Shown: one piece after another, positions 24,580 through 31,935 of the stretch | Layout: each line of letters begins with the position of its first letter | Numbering within the stretch: position 1 is the stretch's first letter | From: Bacteroidia bacterium | GTDB taxonomy: Bacteria > Bacteroidota > Bacteroidia > Bacteroidales > GWA2-32-17 | DNA: 54,054 nucleotides | Direction of reading: 5' to 3' | NCBI GenBank assembly: GCA_016218155.1 | Contig: JACREQ010000031.1 | Span: forward strand, 1-54,054 | The notes under the pieces: model-generated | The model's database searches: none | Told to the model about the DNA's origin: nothing | Seen by the model: only the letters and a program-made list of their open reading frames with translations | Translations under genes and position numbers: made by a program

Positions 24580-26046
24580 TTAACGATACATATTAAATTT
24601 TTCCGTCAATTTTGAAACCATTCTTCCCATTATGGTTTTATCCTTAACAATTATTTCCCCAACACCAGTCATTCCGTGCTTTATGTTAACCTTTACTTTA
24701 TGACTTGTTATAAATTCTGTGTTGCAATTTACTTTAACCAAGAAACAGCTGTCGTTCAGTTGAGGTGATATATAATTTATCTTTCCTTTAATATAACCAT
24801 AGTCCTGAATTGGATAGGCTGGGAATTTTAAAACCACATCCTGATTTAGTTTTACTTTTGGGAATATTTGCTGTGAGATGTACATCTCAACATAATTTTC
24901 GTTGTTATCCGGGCTAATCATTCCAAAAGATTTACCAGCCTGTAAAAGTTGATTCTCCTGAATAAACGTGGTGTAAACTAACGTGCCATTAATGGGGGCT
25001 TTGATAATGTACTTATTTATCCATTCATCAAATTGGCTTTTAAGCGTGTTCAGCGATTCGATGAAAAGCGATTGTTGGTTTTTAGCTTGTTGTTCAAGTT
25101 CTATTAGTTCTCGTTTCTTTTGATTGGTTTGGGTCTCGTAGCTCAACTTTGTTGATGTAAATTGCATTAGAGTATTTTTCCTTGCAATAAAGTTGGCTTG
25201 TGTTGTATTGTAATCATCACGTGAAATCACTCCTGATTTATAAAGAATTTCATTTGTTTTTGACTTTTCCTCATAGAATTTTAATTCCTCTTCGGCCCCC
25301 TTTCTCTGGCTGTTGATGTTATCTATTTGTTGTTCCAAAATGCGAATGTCATTTTGAATTATACTTCGTTTTTTTTCAAAAATTCCACTATTCAAATTGT
25401 CTTTGTAATTAAGGTAACTTTGTTTGAAAGTTTGAATTTGGGTTTGTAATTCTCCGTATTGAAAGATGTGGCCATCGAATATTGAAAAATCTAATTCAGC
25501 AATTCGGTCTATATTAATTGTAAACTGTTCTATTTCTTTATATGCGGATAAAACTTCATTGTGATTTGCTGTACTTTCCAGATAAATAATATTATCACCT
25601 TTCATTAATATATCGTTATTCTTTCTGATTATAGTTGTAATCTTTCCACTAATGTTTGGTAATAATGCCTTTGGGGCATTCTCGGATTGAACTTTGATAT
25701 TCCCTTTAACAATTTCTGGGTATTTTATAAAACAACAAGCCAGTAATCCCAAAGCAATTATAAAAGCAATAATGGCAATTCCCCATTTTTCAAAGAAGCG
25801 AGGTCGAATACATATAAAATCAGTATAAGAATCGCTCCTTATTTGGAGTTCATCAGGTTCGGAAGTACTATTTATTTTTTCAGATTTTAGCCGATTTATC
25901 TCTTCAAGAAAATTAATGCTAGCCGCTGTTTCCAACTCTTCATTTTCGATTTTCTTTATACCCTTATTTTCAATCTCCTTTTGAAATTGCTTCAGCATCG
26001 CCTCCATATTCGGGGGCATAAATTGTTGAGTAGTATTTTCGGCCAT
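24580..26046 (-). CDS. HlyD-family secretion adaptor
   Basis: A 488-aa periplasmic adaptor (membrane fusion protein) linking an inner-membrane ABC exporter to the outer membrane. An unusual cytoplasmic N-terminus of ~90 residues precedes the single membrane helix (WGIAIIAFIIALGLLACCFI). A lipoyl-like half (NISGKITTIIRKNNDIL) is followed by a long coiled-coil hairpin (about 170-330, rich in Gln/Glu/Lys), then the second lipoyl half (IIKAPINGTLVYTTFIQENQ) and a beta-barrel (GYIKGKINYISPQ). It is 21 bp downstream of the C39 transporter gene and is the last gene of the exporter operon. No outer-membrane TolC-like gene is in the window, so that partner must come from elsewhere. Confidence 0.9.
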   Translation of the reverse strand: MAENTTQQFMPPNMEAMLKQFQKEIENKGIKKIENEELETAASINFLEEINRLKSEKINSTSEPDELQIRSDSYTDFICIRPRFFEKWGIAIIAFIIALGLLACCFIKYPEIVKGNIKVQSENAPKALLPNISGKITTIIRKNNDILMKGDNIIYLESTANHNEVLSAYKEIEQFTINIDRIAELDFSIFDGHIFQYGELQTQIQTFKQSYLNYKDNLNSGIFEKKRSIIQNDIRILEQQIDNINSQRKGAEEELKFYEEKSKTNEILYKSGVISRDDYNTTQANFIARKNTLMQFTSTKLSYETQTNQKKRELIELEQQAKNQQSLFIESLNTLKSQFDEWINKYIIKAPINGTLVYTTFIQENQLLQAGKSFGMISPDNNENYVEMYISQQIFPKVKLNQDVVLKFPAYPIQDYGYIKGKINYISPQLNDSCFLVKVNCNTEFITSHKVKVNIKHGMTGVGEIIVKDKTIMGRMVSKLTEKFNMYR

Positions 26047-26067
26047 ATTAGCTTTGTTTTGAAATGA

Positions 26068-28293
26068 TTAGGCTCCTAGTTCTAATTGATTTCTTACTAA
26101 ATTAAAATATTTTCCATTCAATGCAACTAATTCATTATGTGTGCCTTGTTCTACAAGTTTAGAGTCTTCAAGTACAATTATATTATCTGCATTTCTAACC
26201 GTACTCAACCTATGAGCAACAACAATTACAGTTCGGTTTTTGAAAAAGGTACTTAGATTTTCTACAATTACCTTCTCATTGTTTGCATCTAATGCATTTG
26301 TAGCCTCATCAAAGAATAGAAATGCTGGGTCTCTATAAATGGCACGAGCAATAATAATTCGTTGCTTTTGTCCTGTGCTTATACCATTACCTTCCGTTCC
26401 AATTTTTGTGCTAAATCCGAGTGGGAGACTTTCGATAAAATCCAGTATGTTTGCTGTTTTGCAAGCTAGTACTAGTTTTTCCATATCGGGAAGATCATCG
26501 CTAACTGCGATATTTTTAGCAATGGTATCATTAAATATAAAACCATCCTGCATCACTACACCTACATTCTTCCTCCAGTATTTGTGGCTTATGTCCTTGA
26601 GTTTTATCGAGCTTCCATTTGTATCACCAATTACTATTTCACCTTTATCGGGGGAATAGAATTTTAGGAGAAGTTTTATAAGCGTTGTTTTGCCACTTCC
26701 ACTCGTACCAACTATTGCCGTGGTTTTATTGCAAGGAATTACAAGGTTTATATTGGATAAAGCAGGTTCATTTCCTGCTCCATTGTATGTGAATTGTACA
26801 TTCTTAAAAGTAATTGAATTGTTTTTCGGAATCACTTTTAGAAGTTTATCCTCAGTTTGCTCCTCATCCTTTAACGACATAACTTCGTTCAATCGTTCTA
26901 AGCTGATTTTAGCTTCCTGACCGCTTTGAATAAACTCAATTAGCTGCTCTACAGGCCCTGAGAGTTGCCCAATGATATATTGAATGGCAAGCATGGTTCC
27001 AAGCGTGAATTGTCCTTGTAGTACTCCTTTTGCAACAATAAGTGTGATAAGAACATCCTTAGTTTGATTGATAAATAGGGCGCCAAGTTGTTGTATCTGC
27101 CCGATATTCATCCCTTTAAATGTTAAATGGAATAATCGTGTTTGCAGATTCTCCCATTCCCAGCGTTTCTGGGTTTCGCAATTGTTTAATTTAATATCTT
27201 GCATGCCCTGAACCAGCTGCATTGTAATTGTATTCTCACGTGATGCAACGGAGAACTTTTGGTAGTCCAGTTTTCTTCGATATTTTAAGAACAGGGTTAT
27301 CCAAAGTATGTAGAGTATACTTCCAGCTAGAAAGAAAAGAAAGATTGAATAGTCATAGTATAATAAAACAATTGAATACACAAGAAGGGTTATTATACCG
27401 AATATACTTCCTACAGCAACCTTTGCCATGAATTGCTGAATCCTATTTTGATCTTGGATTCGTTGCATTATATCCCCAGTTTGCTTTTGATCGAAATAGG
27501 AGATGGGTAGCCCCATCATTTTGATCCAAAAGTCTGAAAGTACAGATATATTAACCCTTGTGCTTATGTAAAGCAGTAGGCGGCTGCGAATAAAATCTAC
27601 AAAGAAACGTCCGAAGTAAATAGCCAACTGCCCAATTAGCATTAGGTAGATAAAACCAATATCGTTTGAGTTTATTCCAATATCAACAACATTTTGGGTA
27701 AGAAATGGGAGGATTAGCTGGAATAAGCTGGTAACCATTACCGCTAAAAATACTTGAGCAATAATGAATTTATAGCGTAAAAAATATTTTGAGATTCTAC
27801 TGAAATTAGTTCCCGTTTCGGTCTCACCACTTTCCTCATAGAACTTTGGCGTTGGCTCTATTAAAAGAACAATGCCATAATCCTTACTATCATCCTTAAC
27901 TGAAATCCAATTCTTTTTAAATGTCTCTTCATCAACCTCAATTAGCCCATTTAAGCCAGGATCCGCGATGGTAATATTTTTATTTGATTTAAACCAATGC
28001 TTTTTTTGAGGAGGCAGTACAACAAAATGATTCTTATTCCAATGTAAAACACAGGGTTTGGAAGCACCCTCTATTAATTCTTTATATTCCATTTTTGCTC
28101 CAATAGTGTTGAAGCCAATTAATTCGGCTGCCTCACTAATGCCAAGCATGTTTACGCCATCCTTACCTATTTGCGATTTATCCCTTAACGATTGTAGATT
28201 GTAGTTTTTACCATAGTACTTGCTAATCATGCGAATGCAAGTTGGACCGCAATCCATCGAATCTAATTGTCTGAAATGTGGAAATTTTAACAT
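26068..28293 (-). CDS. Peptidase C39-containing ABC transporter (PCAT) for GG-leader peptides
   Basis: A 741-aa exporter that cleaves double-glycine leaders and pumps the core peptide. The N-terminal C39 peptidase (about residues 1-145) is intact: Cys15 in QLDSMDCGPTC, His89 in NKNHFVVL and Asp111 in IADPG. The membrane domain spans about 165-460 (ISYFDQKQTGDIMQRIQD is the usual coupling region). The ATPase domain has Walker A GTSGSGKTTL, signature ISTGQKQRI, Walker B PAFLFFDEATNALD and the switch His in VVAHRLST. It lies 20 bp after the VKOR gene and 21 bp before hlyD, so the three form one operon. Three intact precursors nearby have GG or near-GG leaders that could be its substrates. Confidence 0.95.
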   Translation of the reverse strand: MLKFPHFRQLDSMDCGPTCIRMISKYYGKNYNLQSLRDKSQIGKDGVNMLGISEAAELIGFNTIGAKMEYKELIEGASKPCVLHWNKNHFVVLPPQKKHWFKSNKNITIADPGLNGLIEVDEETFKKNWISVKDDSKDYGIVLLIEPTPKFYEESGETETGTNFSRISKYFLRYKFIIAQVFLAVMVTSLFQLILPFLTQNVVDIGINSNDIGFIYLMLIGQLAIYFGRFFVDFIRSRLLLYISTRVNISVLSDFWIKMMGLPISYFDQKQTGDIMQRIQDQNRIQQFMAKVAVGSIFGIITLLVYSIVLLYYDYSIFLFFLAGSILYILWITLFLKYRRKLDYQKFSVASRENTITMQLVQGMQDIKLNNCETQKRWEWENLQTRLFHLTFKGMNIGQIQQLGALFINQTKDVLITLIVAKGVLQGQFTLGTMLAIQYIIGQLSGPVEQLIEFIQSGQEAKISLERLNEVMSLKDEEQTEDKLLKVIPKNNSITFKNVQFTYNGAGNEPALSNINLVIPCNKTTAIVGTSGSGKTTLIKLLLKFYSPDKGEIVIGDTNGSSIKLKDISHKYWRKNVGVVMQDGFIFNDTIAKNIAVSDDLPDMEKLVLACKTANILDFIESLPLGFSTKIGTEGNGISTGQKQRIIIARAIYRDPAFLFFDEATNALDANNEKVIVENLSTFFKNRTVIVVAHRLSTVRNADNIIVLEDSKLVEQGTHNELVALNGKYFNLVRNQLELGA

Positions 28294-28313
28294 TATAATG
28301 GATTCTAATATTC

Positions 28314-29939
28314 TTAATTAGTATGCTCTAATGTGGCTAAAAATGTTGGAATTATTTTTTCCAAATCTTCAACCCTATATAAATCAGGTAATAATTTACC
28401 ATTCATAACAATAATTGGTGTGTGTGTGATGCCTAGCGATTTGGCAATTGAATTATGCAATCCAATTATTTCTCGATTTTCGGCAATTGCATCACCTATT
28501 ACAGGATATTTAGCCATCCATTTTTCCATTTTTCTATTTTCATCGGCATGCCAATCATTTATGGCACGGTGTGCATCCGCTTTTTCTATCTTTTTGTTTA
28601 GTTGAAGCATATGAGCCGCTAATTTTACTCTTTCATCTCTTTCGTCGTTACTAACAGCAAAAATTTCAGTCAAGGCAACGTCGTTTGGGTAATTGTCGAG
28701 TAATTTATTAATGACGGTGTGTGTCTTACTGCAATATGCACATACCGGGCTTGTGAAAATTGTAAAATGTATTTTTGGATTTATGCTTCCAAAACGAAGT
28801 ACTTCAGCTTGTTTTGGGTAGGTGACTTTAGGTTGATTACTGAGGGTGTAATGAAACAAGGATATATTTTGTTTGAATTTTCGTAGATCTTTTTTTGTAA
28901 CCGCAAGTTCTGAATTTGCTTCTAACAAAGGTTTTATTAAATACCAGGTAGTGATTATAAATAGACTCGAAAGTGAGATTGTTATAAGGGGTATTGTAAT
29001 GTTTTGTAATGAAAAGGATGACCAAGCGGATAACCCAACTACAAACTCTAACAATAATAGGGCTTGTATGCTAAGACACATCACACACCATGATTTTGCC
29101 ACCTTTTTTTGATAGTATACCGAATAAACTGTGTAGGGAAGGGCAAGTATATTTATTCCAACTATTAGATAGTATCCTTGAATTTGCTGATGTGTTTCCG
29201 ATATTATTATGGTTAGTAGTGTTGTGGCAAAATAGAATAGACCAACTTCGGACCAACTTAAGAATGAAAAAACTTTTGCTGCTTTGCTTTTGAGAATGTT
29301 CCCGCAATTTGTTTTTTTGCCAACGTTACAAATCTCTTTTATAAATAGATTATCGCTGTTGTATGTGTAGCTTATTAATAATATTGAAACAGCGATGCCT
29401 ATTAGTTTTAGAAAAATTAGACCCATAAATGGTACGGGCAAAATGATGGGTATGCAGGCATATATAGAAGCGACGAATAAAATTGATATTGAAATTATAA
29501 ATAATAATATTTTGAAATTATTTAATCTTGTCTCCTTTAAATTATCATTATAATTGGGCTCTGCTGAATCTTCGTTTTTTGTAAAGAACAGAACAAATCC
29601 TTGCCATTTTTTGAGGTAATCTTCTAGCGACTCAACAATTTTTTTGCCTTTATTGTAATATGTAATTGTGTTTTCTTTTATAGTTTCAACAACAACAAAA
29701 TATACTATATCTTTATCTGCCAGTTGACTGATATGTGCACCAGGGTAATTAATTATTTCAGTTTTGTTTTCAAATTCTCCTCCAGTATTTTCCACTTTAT
29801 ATGAATCGTACAAATCGCTTAGGCATAGCATGGAGTGGGCATCTGTGTGATTATCCAAAAAACTATTGATATAATTTTTTGTGTATGGAATATCCAATAA
29901 CTGTAACGATTTACGTATACTTTCTTTAATATCCTTCAT
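28314..29939 (-). CDS. VKOR-thioredoxin fusion with degenerate C39-like N-terminus
   Basis: A 541-aa polytopic protein. Residues 1-120 resemble an inactive C39-like domain (DTSMLCLSDLY-like region, GAHISQLADKDIVYFVVVE) with no catalytic Cys. Residues 145-335 are the vitamin K epoxide reductase-like membrane domain with VGKKTNCGNIL and the redox pair in SWCVMC. After a last helix, a periplasmic thioredoxin/DsbA-like domain carries FTSPVCAYCSKTH and GITHTPIIVMNGKLL. Such proteins make disulfide bonds: the Trx part oxidises the substrate and VKOR passes electrons to quinone. As the first gene of the exporter operon it probably oxidises the four-Cys peptides encoded just upstream. Fusion with a C39-like domain may dock the leader peptide. 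Confidence 0.88.
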   Translation of the reverse strand: MKDIKESIRKSLQLLDIPYTKNYINSFLDNHTDAHSMLCLSDLYDSYKVENTGGEFENKTEIINYPGAHISQLADKDIVYFVVVETIKENTITYYNKGKKIVESLEDYLKKWQGFVLFFTKNEDSAEPNYNDNLKETRLNNFKILLFIISISILFVASIYACIPIILPVPFMGLIFLKLIGIAVSILLISYTYNSDNLFIKEICNVGKKTNCGNILKSKAAKVFSFLSWSEVGLFYFATTLLTIIISETHQQIQGYYLIVGINILALPYTVYSVYYQKKVAKSWCVMCLSIQALLLLEFVVGLSAWSSFSLQNITIPLITISLSSLFIITTWYLIKPLLEANSELAVTKKDLRKFKQNISLFHYTLSNQPKVTYPKQAEVLRFGSINPKIHFTIFTSPVCAYCSKTHTVINKLLDNYPNDVALTEIFAVSNDERDERVKLAAHMLQLNKKIEKADAHRAINDWHADENRKMEKWMAKYPVIGDAIAENREIIGLHNSIAKSLGITHTPIIVMNGKLLPDLYRVEDLEKIIPTFLATLEHTN

Positions 29940-30012
29940 TGTACTTATAAGTCTAAAAGAATTATAACGACATTTTCATTTTTTGATAAATATTCAGCAA
30001 AGAGATTCAAAA

Positions 30013-30044
30013 CTAGGAAGGCTTTGAAGAATAAGCCCTCCTAG
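30013..30044 (-). terminator. Hairpin between the short-leader precursor and the exporter operon
   Basis: CTAGGAAGGCTT and AAGCCCTCCTAG form a 12-bp stem with one mismatch and an 8-nt loop. On the minus strand it is followed by TTTTGAATC. It lies about 20 bp after the precursor stop, so it can terminate most peptide transcripts while letting some read into the VKOR-PCAT-HlyD genes. Confidence 0.65.
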
Positions 30045-30064
30045 TATAATAGTACATTAATTAA

Positions 30065-30247
30065 CTATTCACAATGAAGAAATCGTGTAGCTCCACCATA
30101 GGTATAAGTTCCCACACACCAATAACCATTGTCATACTTGATTGAGCAGGAACTTGTTCCGTTGAAATTATCCCAGCATTCCTGAGTAAATCCCCCTTCC
30201 ATTCCTCCATTAATACTTTTCATTTCACTTTTTTCTAACTTTTTCAT
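30065..30247 (-). CDS. Short-leader double-glycine peptide precursor, four Cys (copy 1)
   Basis: A 60-aa peptide. The 15-residue leader MKKLEKSEMKSINGG ends in GG and is much shorter than that of the radical SAM substrate. The 45-residue core has four Cys in the pattern ECWDNFNGTSSC..WCVGTYTYGGAT..HC, and is 1 of 2 paralogs here. The neighbour at 30539-30733 shares CWDN, GTSSC, YTYGGAT and the last Cys. Four conserved Cys with a VKOR-thioredoxin protein encoded next downstream suggest two disulfides in the mature peptide. It may be a bacteriocin or a signalling peptide. The region upstream of the start is nearly identical to that of the paralog for about 58 bp. Confidence 0.85.
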   Translation of the reverse strand: MKKLEKSEMKSINGGMEGGFTQECWDNFNGTSSCSIKYDNGYWCVGTYTYGGATRFLHCE

Positions 30248-30302
30248 GATTTTAGATTTTGTTAATTTTTCCCTACTCTATTAAGGCTTTTCGGAATCCG
30301 CC
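30245..30302 (-). promoter_or_regulatory. Conserved leader upstream of short-leader precursor 1
   Basis: From the start codon back about 58 bp the sequence is nearly the same as 30731-30788. Shared plus-strand strings are CATGATTTTAGATTTT and CTACTCTATTAAGGCTTTTC. It contains the ribosome binding region and probably part of the promoter. Its conservation marks a recent duplication or a shared regulatory role. Confidence 0.55.
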
Positions 30303-30538
30303 TATTGTTTTTGTGAGAATGAACTATTTTATAACTTAGCTCCAATTAAGGTTTTATTTAAGTCATATAATTATGCAGCCCTATAATTTGTAAATATTGG
30401 TTATTCTTAAAAGATTTATTATTAGGAAAAAGTTTTTAAATCATCTTAAGAACTCATATTTAAAGCTGGATAATAGTATCACACAATAACAAAAAAGAAA
30501 GGTTTTTTAAGAATTGACATTTTTTTGATGAATGCTCT

Positions 30539-30733
30539 CTAATTATTATACCAGCACTCAAGGCTTATTGTAGCTCCACCATAAGTATACACTCCATGAC
30601 AATTTTTACCATCACCATAAACTATATTGCAGGAGCTTGTTCCATCGCCATTGTCCCAACAACCTTGTTTAAATTCATCCGCTCTTTGTCCACCTTTTAC
30701 TAATTTCATTTCATTTTTCTCTAACTTTTTCAT
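30539..30733 (-). CDS. Short-leader double-glycine peptide precursor, four Cys (copy 2)
   Basis: A 64-aa peptide, paralog of the gene at 30065-30247. The leader MKKLEKNEMKLVKGG ends in a double glycine. The 49-residue core reads QRADEFKQGCWDNGDGTSSC then NIVYGDGKNCHGVYTYGGAT and ends ISLECWYNN. Four Cys align with copy 1; the residues between them differ, so the pair has diverged under a conserved framework. The ~290-bp gap to copy 1 has no other gene. A 39-bp putative operator lies about 105 bp upstream of the start and is shared with the divergent regulator gene. Export by the C39 transporter is likely. Confidence 0.85.
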   Translation of the reverse strand: MKKLEKNEMKLVKGGQRADEFKQGCWDNGDGTSSCNIVYGDGKNCHGVYTYGGATISLECWYNN

Positions 30734-30788
30734 GATTTTAGATTTTAATTATTTTTTCCTACTCTATTAAGGCTTTTCGGAATTCGCC
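30731..30788 (-). promoter_or_regulatory. Conserved leader upstream of short-leader precursor 2
   Basis: The second copy of the block described at 30245-30302, with a few substitutions in the A/T-rich centre. On the transcribed strand it contains AAAAGCCTTAATAGAGTAGG. Confidence 0.55.
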
Positions 30789-30837
30789 AATTTGTTTGCA
30801 AACATTTCCAATTTTATTCAAAATTGATTTTTCAGAC

Positions 30838-30876
30838 TTTAACAGTTATTCCAAATGCTTGTACTATTGTTCCATT
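30838..30876. promoter_or_regulatory. Candidate direct-repeat operator (site 2)
   Basis: This 39-bp segment aligns without gaps with 31831-31869 upstream of the regulator gene, at about 30 of 39 positions. Shared parts are TTTAACAG, TTCC, TTGTAC, ATT and TTCCATT; most differences fall in a 6-bp spacer. Within each site TTCC recurs exactly 21 bp apart (30849 and 30870), two helical turns, as expected for tandem AraC-type binding. It lies 105-143 bp upstream of the precursor at 30539-30733. Confidence 0.6.
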
Positions 30877-31387
30877 TATTATATCATTATAAATCAGTAT
30901 TATAGATATTTTTTTCGGTAATATTTGTAATGGATAAAAATGTTACTAACATTTTTGCTATTCAGGATATCAACTATGAGTTTATTTTATACAGAATTGC
31001 TAGGTTCGTTTATTATCTGTTAAGAAACGATTGCAAGCAATGCTGCGAAACTAGTACTATGAAATAGGTGACTGGTAGTTAATTTATGCGGAGAGAAACA
31101 ATTCTAATTAATGACTGTTCAATGCAGTAAACGGCGTATTAATCTGAATATCAATCAAATTATTTTGTCCGAAACGATGGAATCGAGTTTGCGAGTTTGA
31201 TGAAATTAATCCCGGAATGATTAAAAATAGAAAAAATGAACAAGAGCGTAACCTTTATTGTCTAATATTGGCTACGCCGAGTTCTGGTTGACTTTGTCGA
31301 TCCCTGCGGGATTCGCTCCAGTTTCACTTTTCCATCCATCAGTGTTGTATTTGCAAATACTGTTTTATACTATTATTGCGATTTCCT
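30877..31387. other. Gene-free stretch with REP-like element
   Basis: No open frame of interest and no further GG peptide was found on either strand. At about 31276-31325 a GAGTTC..GTTGACTTTGTCGATC..CCTGCGGGATTCGC element is a relative of the one at 38051-38110. The rest is AT-rich. Confidence 0.5.
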
Positions 31388-31591
31388 TTATAGAATCAAA
31401 TTAATATTACCCTGACAAGAGCCTCCCTTGCATATTCCGTCTTTACAAAGTTTTACAACCGCATCATTAATACATTCACCTTCATTGGTATTACTAGTGT
31501 ATTCACCAATATAAATTTTGCTCATTTCTTTAGCATTCATTAGCTGTGATACATCCAAGTGCTCGTTCGTAAAATCTTTAAGTTTTTTCAT
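31388..31591 (-). CDS. GG-family precursor with a degenerate cleavage site
   Basis: A 67-aa peptide whose first 24 residues (MKKLKDFTNEHLDVSQLMNA then KEMS) match the leaders of the radical SAM-type precursors at 22014 and 23951. At the place where those read IKGGE it reads IYIGE, so the double glycine is lost; a C39 peptidase would be expected to cut poorly. The C-terminal part contains four Cys (GECINDAVVKLCKDGICKGG, then SCQ) and another GG inside KGGSC. It may be a precursor with an altered processing site, or one decaying. It is the first minus-strand gene of the locus and shares its upstream region with the divergent regulator. Confidence 0.7.
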   Translation of the reverse strand: MKKLKDFTNEHLDVSQLMNAKEMSKIYIGEYTSNTNEGECINDAVVKLCKDGICKGGSCQGNINLIL

Positions 31592-31830
31592 GCTTATAAA
31601 AAATTAGTTTATTAATAAGTAATAAGTTTCCAAAATGAGTTAAAGAAACTTATACTAGAATAGGTTATCTATTTATTAACAATGCAAATATGATTGAAAA
31701 TTTAATCCAGTTAGAATGTGAATGCAGTTTTATATGATATGCAATTATTTTGATTTTATTTTGTTGCTGCATTTGTAAGAAACTAAACATTTGACTATTT
31801 CGAAATGTAATCAATTTCTCTTAATCGGAT

Positions 31831-31869
31831 TTTAACAGATGTTCCTTTTTTTTGTACCATTATTCCATT
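31831..31869. promoter_or_regulatory. Candidate direct-repeat operator (site 1)
   Basis: The match of site 2 at 30838-30876. TTTAACAG, then TTCC at 31842-31845, TTGTACCATT, and TTCC again at 31863-31866 give the same 21-bp spacing. It sits 67-105 bp before the start codon of the hybrid regulator, upstream of a TAATTTTG (-7-like) element at 31912-31919, so it could carry autoregulation. It also lies in the divergent intergenic region of the precursor at 31388-31591. Confidence 0.6.
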
Positions 31870-31935
31870 AAATAGATATATTTGTAGGTCAATGAATTAG
31901 AATATCATAGATAATTTTGTAATGTTATAGTAGCT

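Noticed and set aside
30030-30055. Possible third operator (TGTACTATTATACT on the minus strand)
   Set aside because: Only one half-site resembles the TTGTAC-ATT-TTCC motif; the second TTCC at 21 bp is missing and it overlaps the terminator hairpin.
31276-31325. GAGTTC..CTTTGTCGATCCCTGCGGGATTCGC as a tRNA-like or regulatory hairpin
   Set aside because: Relatives of it recur at 38051-38110 and in part at 41430-41500 and 45750-45770, so it is a dispersed REP-like repeat; it has no tRNA arms.
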